From SZUA-430 sp965227535 (GTDB lineage: Bacteria > Pseudomonadota > Alphaproteobacteria > Micropepsales > Micropepsaceae), in assembly GCA_965227535.1 (NCBI GenBank), contig OZ245761.1, positions 248,001 to 312,000 on the forward strand: 64,000 nt of DNA, given 5' to 3'. Below are positions 8,375-16,033 of this stretch, piece after piece; the stretch's first letter is position 1, and each line of letters opens with the position of its first letter. The notes under the pieces were generated by a model. The model was not told the DNA's origin, searched no databases, and was given only the letters and a program-made list of their open reading frames with translations. The position numbers and the translations under genes are program-made.

Positions 8375-10258
8375 ATGGAACCGAAAGCGCTCATTCGCGC
8401 CATCGAATCACTGATGGCTGACCAGCCGGACAACAAGCGGTTGCGCGACCATTTGGAAGGTCTGACGCGTGACCCCGCGTTCCCCGGGCTCACATGGCAT
8501 TGGGGACCAAAGCTCTATGCCCGCAGCCGCGCGACATTCCGGCCGCTGATCCTCAACCAGTTTTCCGATTGGACGACGGACGGCAAACGCTGGAAGCGCG
8601 TTCTGTGGACGGACCACACGACGGAACTTGAAGGCTGGCTCGCCGCCACCCGTCAATCGCGGGACTCGCAACTCGTCCGCCGCCTCATCCGCTGGAAATA
8701 CGCCAAGGTCAAAGGATGGGGCATTGATGAGGCGCGCTTCCGCGCCGCGCTGATCGAAGGCTATCGAACGGCGCCCGGCCCGGCGCAGCGCGCGATCGTC
8801 CTCGACGAATTCAACGAATGGTTTGATCTCGATGAAGCCACGGCCATCGCCCTCTACGAGGTCGACCGCAACGCGGCGAAGTTCATCCAAGATCACGCGC
8901 CCCGCGGCTATTGGATGGCCGATAAGCGGACCATGTGGGACAAGCTCGCGAACCTCGCCCGCGCCAAGGGCGATGACGCGCTCGCCTTCGCTCTCTATCG
9001 CCGCCTGGTCCCCATCGCGCGCTGGCGCAACGATGCCCTGGCGCTCGCGACGTCCGAGACCGACGCCGCTAAGTTGAACGCTGCGCTGACCGAACGCCAT
9101 CCCGAAGGCTATCGCATCGATCTCATGCCGACGATCGTCGAGCTGCTGGAAAAGCGCGGCCGCGATGTGTTTCCGTATGTGCGCAGCAAGCTCAACGACC
9201 TCGTCGGCGGATGGGGCCGCGACAAGGAAGCGAAGCGCCTAACCGACCTCGCTCAGTCGCGCGAATGGTGGGACCTCTGGACGGCGACCGTGCGATCCGG
9301 TCCGGAGAATCTGTTCGCGCCATCCGTCGCGAAGGTACTGGTCGACAATGCGCTCTCCGACAGCATGAAGCGCGAGCGGCTCAAGGCGCTCGCCGGCGTC
9401 AGCCAAGAGTGGAATTGGGCCGGCATGGGTTTTGCGCGCATCCACAACTTGGACGACAAAGTTGCGGAGCTTCTCTACGACCGCTACCCCGACTTGGTCC
9501 GCGGACCCTATCGTTCGCACGTGACGCCGCGCTGGTGGGGCCAAGGTTTCCCAAAGCTCGTCGCGCGCGCTCTGGCGGCGAATGACATCGAACTGCTCGA
9601 CACGCTTGCGGCCCGCTACGCGACGCAGGTGTCGTGGCGCCACCGTGCCGACCGCCCCGACAAGATCAGCCCGCAGGAAGTCACGGCATCGGAGCTCGCG
9701 AGATACTATCAGGCCATCCGCGACCGCGGCGAGGAAGAGTTCGCGCGCCGTGCCGCCAGCGTACTGACCCGCGTTCCGGCCTACACGATGTACAATTTCC
9801 AAGCGCTTCTGAGGCACAACGACCTTGCGCGGCTGCTGTTCTCGCGCTCGCTACCAATGTTCTTGGCCTCGCCGGTTGCCGTGCAAGACCTGATCGAGGG
9901 CTCCGACATCCAGGTCATGTCGCTGGCCTATCGCGTACTCGCGCTGCCGGATGCCCGCGCCGTAGCGCTCGCCGGCGCAAACCTCGACATCTTGCTCGGC
10001 ACGTTGCTCAGGCCCATTCACCGCAAGACGCGCATCGCGGCCTTCGCGGCTCTCGCCAATGCCGCACGCTCAGGCCCCGAAGCGGCGAAGCGGGTGCTGG
10101 CGCGCGCGAAGGACGCGCAGAAATTGCCGGACAAGAAGTACCCGAAGGCCGAACTGATCGGCCTCATCGCCGCAGTGCTCAACGCGTGCCCCGAACTGGC
10201 AAGCGCGCGCGAGCAACCTATCGTCTACCGTCGCGCCGCGCAGAGGACCGCGGCATGA
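8375..10258 (+). CDS. Retron-associated helical-repeat (ARM/HEAT-like) protein
   Basis: A 627-residue, almost wholly helical protein with no catalytic motif I can recognise. Repeated helix pairs rich in Leu, Ala, Arg and Trp run through it, and the C-terminal part (RIAAFAALANAARSG, then KAELIGLIAAVLNAC) has armadillo/HEAT character. ATG 8375 is preferred; an in-frame GTG at 8342 would add 11 residues. The stop overlaps the next start at ATGA (10255-10258). With the winged-helix/SWIM gene and retron reverse transcriptase downstream, it matches the ARM component of type XIII retrons as I recall that classification. A scaffold or toxin-effector role is inference. Confidence 0.75.
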   Translation: MEPKALIRAIESLMADQPDNKRLRDHLEGLTRDPAFPGLTWHWGPKLYARSRATFRPLILNQFSDWTTDGKRWKRVLWTDHTTELEGWLAATRQSRDSQLVRRLIRWKYAKVKGWGIDEARFRAALIEGYRTAPGPAQRAIVLDEFNEWFDLDEATAIALYEVDRNAAKFIQDHAPRGYWMADKRTMWDKLANLARAKGDDALAFALYRRLVPIARWRNDALALATSETDAAKLNAALTERHPEGYRIDLMPTIVELLEKRGRDVFPYVRSKLNDLVGGWGRDKEAKRLTDLAQSREWWDLWTATVRSGPENLFAPSVAKVLVDNALSDSMKRERLKALAGVSQEWNWAGMGFARIHNLDDKVAELLYDRYPDLVRGPYRSHVTPRWWGQGFPKLVARALAANDIELLDTLAARYATQVSWRHRADRPDKISPQEVTASELARYYQAIRDRGEEEFARRAASVLTRVPAYTMYNFQALLRHNDLARLLFSRSLPMFLASPVAVQDLIEGSDIQVMSLAYRVLALPDARAVALAGANLDILLGTLLRPIHRKTRIAAFAALANAARSGPEAAKRVLARAKDAQKLPDKKYPKAELIGLIAAVLNACPELASAREQPIVYRRAAQRTAA

Positions 10259-11847
10259 TCATTCTCGTCAACTACGCGTCGCCATCGCTGCTCGACTCCA
10301 CCGCCGGCGCGACCAACGTCTCGATGTCGACCAACCTGCGCCGCCCCGTCCGCTTCCACGGCCACGTACGCGAGAACGGCTTCATCCTGCGCATCGCCTT
10401 GCGCGCGCTGGGCGAGCTCATCTGGTCCGATGACACCTGGCTCGATCAAGCCGCCATCCTCGATCCCGTCATCACGGTGCATCCGGACCGCGTCTTCTTC
10501 GAGGCCTTCAGCCAAGACCAATCCGTCTACGGCGCGCTGATCGTCGATCCGAAGCTGTTCGACACGATGGGCGAGGTCGTCACCGGCACGACCAACATCG
10601 ACTTCTCCGCCTGGCTGTGGGGCGCGCTCGGCGAAATGCGCACAAGCCGCTCGACCACCTTCCGCATCGGCCCCGAAGGCTTCGAGGTGAAGACATCCGG
10701 CGCCGGCGGCCGCTTCGAACGTAAGGTCGACCTGCCGGACAGCTGGGTGCGCGGCTTCCTGCAAGTGCAAGCCGCCATGGGCCTGCCCGGCACGCGCATC
10801 GGCGTGAAACCGATCGACCTTCTCAGCGCTCTGCGGATGCTGCGCCTCACCAAGGCAAAGGTCTCGCCGCGCGGCCTACGCTACGAGTTCGAACCCGGCC
10901 AAGACGTGAGGCTTGTTCTCGAACCGTGGGAACACGCCGTCACCTTCGAAGGCGCCACGCACAACTATACCGAACGCAAGACGACGCGCGTCTGGGGCCG
11001 GCGCCGCCTGAAGCTGATCGAGGGCCTGCTGCCCTTCGCCGAACACGTGGACATCTATTTGAAAGGCCGCGCGCTGCCCAGTTTCTACGCGGTGAAGCTG
11101 CCCGGCATGACGTTCCTAGTCGGCATCACCGGATGGTCCGGCGCAGCCTTCACAAACACCGGCGGCTTCGATCTGCTGGCGACAAGCGCCGCCGAGGACG
11201 ACGCGAACCTGCCGGCGGCCTTAGAGTTGCTGCGCAAGCGCTATCACATCTCCATCGACGATCTCGCCGCGGCGCTTAGCATCGACAAGACCGCCGCGTC
11301 GCGCATCCTCGTGCGCCTGTGCCGGCAGGGCAGGGCGATGTTCGACGTGGAAGCACGCGACTACCGCCACCGCGAACTGTTCGAAAAACCGGCCGACGAG
11401 GCGACGTACTTTCCACCCGATCTACGCCAAGAACTGGCGCTCGGCTTCATCGCCAAGAACCAGGTCAAGGTCACCTCCTGCACCGTCGAAGAGACACGCA
11501 AGGTGCGCACGTACAAGGACCCGAACACCGGCGACGCCAAGGAAAAGATCGCGCGCGAAGTCGTCTACCGCGACTGGCGCATCCTCGGCGAGGTGGCCGA
11601 CCAAAAGCCCGTCGAGATCGCCGTCAACGACACAGGCCGCATCATCTTCGGCCGCTGCTCGTGCGCATTCTTCGCCGAGCATCTGCTGAACCAAGGTCCC
11701 TGCGAACACATGGTCGCGCTCTTCAAGGCCAGCGACAGCCAACGCACCGATCAACCCGTCTCACAACCCGCCGAAGCCGCCGACGCTCCGATGACGCGCA
11801 AGCAACCCTCCCGCTGGGAAGTTGACAGCGCGCCGGGAGGCGAGTGA
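10255..11847 (+). CDS. Retron-associated winged-helix/SWIM zinc-finger protein
   Basis: A 530-residue protein that starts at ATG 10255, overlapping the upstream stop by 4 nt. Residues about 324-372 form a winged helix (IDDLAAALSIDKTAASRIL then a charged wing). Near the C-terminus is a SWIM zinc finger of form CxC-x12-CxH: C468, C470, C483 and H485. SWIM fingers bind DNA or proteins. The N-terminal ~320 residues are beta-rich and unrecognised. The tail after residue 490 is low-complexity. Together with the ARM-like gene and the RT this is the WHSWIM component expected of type XIII retrons. It may sense the msDNA or act as effector; neither is shown by sequence. Confidence 0.8.
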   Translation: MIILVNYASPSLLDSTAGATNVSMSTNLRRPVRFHGHVRENGFILRIALRALGELIWSDDTWLDQAAILDPVITVHPDRVFFEAFSQDQSVYGALIVDPKLFDTMGEVVTGTTNIDFSAWLWGALGEMRTSRSTTFRIGPEGFEVKTSGAGGRFERKVDLPDSWVRGFLQVQAAMGLPGTRIGVKPIDLLSALRMLRLTKAKVSPRGLRYEFEPGQDVRLVLEPWEHAVTFEGATHNYTERKTTRVWGRRRLKLIEGLLPFAEHVDIYLKGRALPSFYAVKLPGMTFLVGITGWSGAAFTNTGGFDLLATSAAEDDANLPAALELLRKRYHISIDDLAAALSIDKTAASRILVRLCRQGRAMFDVEARDYRHRELFEKPADEATYFPPDLRQELALGFIAKNQVKVTSCTVEETRKVRTYKDPNTGDAKEKIAREVVYRDWRILGEVADQKPVEIAVNDTGRIIFGRCSCAFFAEHLLNQGPCEHMVALFKASDSQRTDQPVSQPAEAADAPMTRKQPSRWEVDSAPGGE

Positions 11848-11860
11848 CATGGCCAACAGT

Positions 11861-11878
11861 TTTGCAGCGCCCGGATCG
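11861..11878 (+). repeat. Retron inverted repeat a1
   Basis: TTTGCAGCGCCCGGATCG is the reverse complement of the a2 sequence at 12014-12030 apart from one extra base. Pairing of a1 with a2 is required in characterised retrons for priming of reverse transcription. It starts 13 nt after the WHSWIM stop codon, so the ncRNA could be cut from the operon transcript or have its own promoter overlapping the end of that gene. Confidence 0.85.
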
Positions 11879-12013
11879 AGGCGAAGCTTTCCAGCTTCCA
11901 ACGCCACGGTGTTTCGCCGTGGTTGGTCCTTGATCCCATTACATCGCCACGGTTCCCAGCGTACGAAACGCCGGGAGGCCACGGGTCCAAAGCCTCGTAG
12001 GTGGATGGCCGCC

Positions 12014-12030
12014 CGATCCGGGCCTGCAAA
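12014..12030 (+). repeat. Retron inverted repeat a2
   Basis: CGATCCGGGCCTGCAAA pairs with a1 at 11861-11878. It marks the 3' end of the msd side of the retron RNA and lies 30 nt before the RT start codon. No other copy of this sequence was noticed in the window, which argues against a dispersed repeat and for a retron-specific function. Confidence 0.83.
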
Positions 12031-12060
12031 CGCCAGCGCTCACCTCAGTGAGTTGCGCCG

Positions 12061-13401
12061 ATGACGGGTATCCTGCCGCTCGTCGTCTTGCTTGTTGCGA
12101 TGGCCACCATCCACTTCGGACGAAAGGCCTACGCGCGTTGGAAGCACAAACGCGTCGTCGCTGAATTCCAAAAGGCACCTGTCCGCGACGTGTCGACCGT
12201 GTCCGGCACAGGCGCTGCCGAATTCAAGGCGGAAACAATCAAACTCGGCGGCCCGCTGAAAGCGGACCATCGGCGCCTGGCCCTGCGCGACAATCGCTTG
12301 CTGCCAAAACCGCCGCTCGGCCCCGACTACTACTCGAAATGGCCGCGACCACCCCGGCCGCGCTATCTAAAGAAGGACGAAGCGAACCGGCTCTTCGGTC
12401 CGTCGCTGCGCACCGCAAGCCGCGATGTCATGGACCTCGCAACCGACGAAGAACAGCTGAAGCGCTACGGCCTGCCGCTGTGGAAGACGGAAGCCGACGT
12501 CGCCGCCGCGCTCGGCCTAAAGCCGGGCCAGTTCCGTCACTTCGCGCAGCACCGTTACCGCGAGCACGTCTCGCACTACGTCGCCTTCGCCATTCCAAAA
12601 CGCGCCGGCGGCGAACGCATCATTCACGCGCCGAAGACGAAGCTGAAGGCAATCCTGCGCACGCTCGACAAACTTCTGGTCTCCAAACTTCCGGTCAGCG
12701 AACACGCGCACGGCTTCGTCAAAGGCCGCTCGATCGTCACCAATGCACGGCCGCATGTCGGCCAACCGATGGTCGTGAAGTTCGACATCAAGGACTGCTT
12801 CCCCACGCTCCACTTCGGGCGCGTGCGCGGTTTGCTACTCGCGATGGGCTACAGCTATCCGGTCGCCGCCGCACTCGCCGTGCTGATGACCGAGCCGCCG
12901 CGCCAACCGGTCGAGGCCGAGGGCAAGCTCTATCAAACGCCGATCGGCCCGCGTGTCTGCGTGCAAGGCGCGCCGACCAGCCCGGGTCTTTGCAACGCGA
13001 TCCTGCTGCGCCTCGACCGCCGTCTCGCGGGGCTCGCGAAAAAGCGCGGCCTCGCCTACACGCGCTACGCCGACGACATGACCTTCTCCGGCCCGGAAAC
13101 CGAGATCAAAGCCTTGCTCGGCATCGTTCCGAAGATCGCCGCCGAAGAAGGCTTCCCGCTCAACTTCGCCAAGACGCGTCTGATGCGCCAAAGCGGTCGC
13201 CAAGCGGTCACCGGTGTGATCGTGAACAAGGACATGGGCCTCTCGCGCAAAACACGGCGCAAGCTGCGTGCCGCGCTGCACCAAAGCGCCAAGGCTGACG
13301 AACCCGCACGCGCCCGCCTGGAAGGAAAACTCGCCTATTTGCACATGCTCAACCCCGCCCAAGCGGCGCGCCTGCGCGGCAATGTAGACAGGGGCGCGTA
13401 G
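12061..13401 (+). CDS. ret: Retron reverse transcriptase (type XIII-like)
   Basis: A 446-residue RT that would copy the adjacent msd RNA into msDNA. RT core motifs are in order: FDIKDCFP (241-248, catalytic D242), QGAPTSP (302-308) and YADD (336-339). The two retron-specific signatures are present: NAxxH as NARPH (228-232) and VTG (383-385), as is HGFVKGRSIVTNA. The first ~125 residues lie before the RT core and start with a hydrophobic stretch ILPLVVLLVAMATIHFG followed by basic residues, which looks like a membrane anchor or could mean a later start. It begins 30 nt after the ncRNA end. Confidence 0.93.
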   Translation: MTGILPLVVLLVAMATIHFGRKAYARWKHKRVVAEFQKAPVRDVSTVSGTGAAEFKAETIKLGGPLKADHRRLALRDNRLLPKPPLGPDYYSKWPRPPRPRYLKKDEANRLFGPSLRTASRDVMDLATDEEQLKRYGLPLWKTEADVAAALGLKPGQFRHFAQHRYREHVSHYVAFAIPKRAGGERIIHAPKTKLKAILRTLDKLLVSKLPVSEHAHGFVKGRSIVTNARPHVGQPMVVKFDIKDCFPTLHFGRVRGLLLAMGYSYPVAAALAVLMTEPPRQPVEAEGKLYQTPIGPRVCVQGAPTSPGLCNAILLRLDRRLAGLAKKRGLAYTRYADDMTFSGPETEIKALLGIVPKIAAEEGFPLNFAKTRLMRQSGRQAVTGVIVNKDMGLSRKTRRKLRAALHQSAKADEPARARLEGKLAYLHMLNPAQAARLRGNVDRGA

Positions 13402-13487
13402 CCGTAGCGAAACTGCGGCGACGGATTGGCCGGGGCACGCGCGTTCAAGGCTGGCGAGAGCCGACGTCCAAGGCAGGGGTTTGACGC

Positions 13488-14834
13488 ATGAATCTGGAAG
13501 CGGTCCTGGCGACCCATCGCTTCGGCCTTGGCGCGGGCAAGCGCGATCTCGATGCGATGCGCGGCGATCCGCGCGGTTGGCTGAAGTCGCAACTCGCCAG
13601 CGTCGAACCCATCGTCCGCCCCTTCGCCGGACAGAAATCCACAGCCGAGGTGCTGCGCGACCTGCCCAGCATGCGCGAGGCCGCCAACAAGTCGCCCGAC
13701 GACATGGTCAAGCTCGCCAAGATGGGCCGCGACATGTTCATCGCCGAAATGCGCCCGTGGATGCGCAACGCCTTCGAGACGCCGGTGCCGTTCCTGGAAC
13801 GCTACACCTGGTTCTGGTCGAACCATTTCACGATCTCAGTCCTGAAGCAGCGCATGACGTTCTTCGCCGGCTCGTATGAGCGCGAGGCGATCCGCCCGGC
13901 GGTCCTCGGCAAATTCGAAGACCTGCTCATCTCGACCGTCCGCCACCCGGCGATGCTCATCTATCTCGACAACGCCTATTCGATCGGCCCGGACTCGCCC
14001 GCAGGCCGTTACACCGGCAAGGGCCTAAACGAAAACCACGCCCGCGAAATCCTGGAGTTGCATACGCTGGGCGTGAACGGCGGCTACACCCAAGCCGACG
14101 TCATCGAACTCGCAAAAATTCTGACCGGCTGGAGCGTCGACCGCGAATCCGGCACCGGCACCGGTTTCAAATTCTTCCAGAACCGCCACCAGGCCGGCGC
14201 CAAAACGCTGCTGGGCAAGACCTACAGCGAAAACGGCGAACGCGAAGGTGAGGACGCCCTGCGCGACCTCGCACGCCACCCGTCGACCGCGCGCCATGTC
14301 GCCACCAAACTCGCACGCCACTTCATCGCCGACGAACCACCGCCGCAAGCGGTCGCCAAACTCGAACGCGTCTTCCGCGACACCGGCGGCGACCTGCGCG
14401 CGCTCGCCGCCGCTCTCGTCGACGAACCTTCGGCCTGGCAACCGACGCTCAGCAAAATGCGCACGCCGATCGAATACGTGGTCGCGGCGGTGCGGCTTTT
14501 GGGCGGCATCCAAGACACGCTCGGCGACCAACGCTTCCAAGGCCTCGCGGAATCCCTGCGCGTGATGGGTCAAATCCCTTTCACCGCGCAGTCGCCGAAG
14601 GGGTGGCCCGACGTCGCCTCGGCTTGGGCAGGCCCCGCCGCCATCATGGAACGCGTGCAGTGGGCCCACGCGCTCGCCGAACGCATCCAGAAGAAGCCGG
14701 ATCCGGCGATCCTCGCCGACATGACCATGGGCCCGCTTCTCTCCCCGCCGACGCGCGAAGCTCTAAAGCTTGCCGCCGATCCGACCCAGGGCCTCGCCCT
14801 TCTGCTCGCCTCACCGGAGTTTCAAAGACGATGA
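13488..14834 (+). CDS. DUF1800 domain-containing protein
   Basis: A 448-residue protein of the DUF1800 family: N-terminal ATHRFGLGAG, the FWSNHFTISV motif, GLNENHAREILELHTLGV and the RTPIEYVVAAVR segment near the C-terminus are all typical. The family almost always occurs directly before a DUF1501 gene, as here, where the stop overlaps the next start (ATGA at 14831-14834). The biochemical role is unknown; the partner carries an export signal, so the pair may act in the periplasm although no clear signal peptide is visible in this member. It starts 86 nt after the retron RT and is probably unrelated to it. Confidence 0.9.
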   Translation: MNLEAVLATHRFGLGAGKRDLDAMRGDPRGWLKSQLASVEPIVRPFAGQKSTAEVLRDLPSMREAANKSPDDMVKLAKMGRDMFIAEMRPWMRNAFETPVPFLERYTWFWSNHFTISVLKQRMTFFAGSYEREAIRPAVLGKFEDLLISTVRHPAMLIYLDNAYSIGPDSPAGRYTGKGLNENHAREILELHTLGVNGGYTQADVIELAKILTGWSVDRESGTGTGFKFFQNRHQAGAKTLLGKTYSENGEREGEDALRDLARHPSTARHVATKLARHFIADEPPPQAVAKLERVFRDTGGDLRALAAALVDEPSAWQPTLSKMRTPIEYVVAAVRLLGGIQDTLGDQRFQGLAESLRVMGQIPFTAQSPKGWPDVASAWAGPAAIMERVQWAHALAERIQKKPDPAILADMTMGPLLSPPTREALKLAADPTQGLALLLASPEFQRR

Positions 14835-16033
14835 CACTCGACCGGCGAACCCTCATCCACTCCGCCATCGGCGCTGCGGCGCTCACCGCCGCCGCGCCGC
14901 GCTTCTCGTTCGCGGCAACGCCGGGCGACCGCCGCCTCATCGTCATCGTGATGCGCGGCGCCCTCGACGGCCTCGCCGCCGTCCCGCCGCACGGCGATCC
15001 GGACTACGCACGCGCGCGCGGCGCTCTAGCGTTGCCCAAGGACGCGATCCTGAACCTCGACGGTTCCTACGGCCTCAACGCCAAACTGCCGACGTTCAAA
15101 GCGCTCTACGACCAAAAGCAGCTCGCCATCGTCCACGCCGTCGCGTCGCCCTATCGCGAACGCTCGCACTTCGACGGCCAGAACGTCATCGAAACCGGCA
15201 CCGCGCGCGTTATGCCGACCAGCGACGGCTGGCTCAACCGCGCACTCGGCCCCGCCGGCGTGACCGACCCAAAACGCGCTCTCGCCGTCGCACAGTCGAT
15301 CCCCGTAATCCTGCAAGGCCAGCGGCCGGTGACGTCATGGATGCCGCCGCAGCTGCCCTCGGTCGACGACGACTTCATCATGCGGCTCAAGGCGATGTAC
15401 GCGCGCGATCCCATGCTGCGCTCGGCGCTCGACCGCGCGCTGGAAGTCGGCGCCGTCGCAGGCGCGGCAGGCAACGGCGACATGCAGTCAAACGTGCAGC
15501 AAATGCGCGGCGCACGCGGCTACCGCTTCGAACCGCTGGCGAAGATGGCCGCCAACATCATCGCCGCCCAAGACGGCCCACGCATCGCCGTCATGGAAGT
15601 CGGCGGCTGGGACACGCACCAAGGCCAAGGAACGACGCAAGGCATCCTCGCCTTCCTCCTCGACAATCTCGACAACGGCGTGAAGGCAATCAAAGACACC
15701 CTCGGGACGGTCTGGGATCGCACCACAATCCTCTTCTTCACCGAATTCGGCCGCACCGTCGCCCCTAACGGGTCGCTCGGCACCGACCACGGCACCGCCA
15801 GCGTTGCCTTCATCGCCGGCGGCGCGGTCAACGGCGGCCGCGTCCTCGGCAACTGGCCCGGCCTAAAGCCGTCATCGCTTTACGAAGGCCGCGACCTCGC
15901 GCCGACAACGGACCTGCGCGCCGTCTTCAAAGGCGTCCTCGCCGACCACCTGCGCCTCGCCCGCAACGAGGTCGAAGGCATCTTCCCCGACAGCGGCAAC
16001 ACCGCGCCACTGTCGGGCCTCATTCGGACGTAG
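14831..16033 (+). CDS. DUF1501 domain-containing exported protein
   Basis: A 400-residue protein beginning at ATG 14831 inside the end of the DUF1800 gene. The N-terminus MTLDRRTLIHSAIGAAALTA has a twin-arginine followed by a hydrophobic stretch and an Ala-rich cleavage region, suggesting Tat export. Family blocks seen are IVIVMRGALDGLAAVPPHGD, the GGWDTHQGQ motif and FFTEFGRTVAPNGSLGTDHG. DUF1501 proteins are related to the alkaline-phosphatase/sulfatase fold, so a metal-dependent hydrolase is possible. The gene ends exactly next to the convergent stop of the M13 peptidase at 16034, leaving no intergenic terminator. Confidence 0.9.
   Translation: MTLDRRTLIHSAIGAAALTAAAPRFSFAATPGDRRLIVIVMRGALDGLAAVPPHGDPDYARARGALALPKDAILNLDGSYGLNAKLPTFKALYDQKQLAIVHAVASPYRERSHFDGQNVIETGTARVMPTSDGWLNRALGPAGVTDPKRALAVAQSIPVILQGQRPVTSWMPPQLPSVDDDFIMRLKAMYARDPMLRSALDRALEVGAVAGAAGNGDMQSNVQQMRGARGYRFEPLAKMAANIIAAQDGPRIAVMEVGGWDTHQGQGTTQGILAFLLDNLDNGVKAIKDTLGTVWDRTTILFFTEFGRTVAPNGSLGTDHGTASVAFIAGGAVNGGRVLGNWPGLKPSSLYEGRDLAPTTDLRAVFKGVLADHLRLARNEVEGIFPDSGNTAPLSGLIRT

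Larger units (their letters stand above)
11861..12030 (+). ncRNA. Retron msr-msd RNA (template and primer of msDNA)
   Basis: The 213-nt gap between the WHSWIM and RT genes holds a near-perfect inverted repeat: TTTGCAGCGCCCGGATCG at 11861-11878 (a1) and CGATCCGGGCCTGCAAA at 12014-12030 (a2), pairing over 17 bp with one bulged base. Such a1/a2 ends bound every known retron ncRNA. Inside are a perfect 6-bp hairpin at 11883-11898, a second at 11904-11922 closing on a UUU loop with an outer CCAA/TTGG pairing (11898-11901 with 11923-11926), and a hairpin at 11954-11976. The first two fit the msr, the rest the msd. The priming guanosine is probably just 3' of a1 but cannot be fixed by eye. Confidence 0.85.

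Noticed and set aside
11751..12064. Short frames on both strands across the ncRNA (11822-12064 plus, 11751-12029 minus)
   Set aside because: They lie over the structured a1/a2 element, have no homology or ribosome-binding site, and are better explained by the retron RNA.
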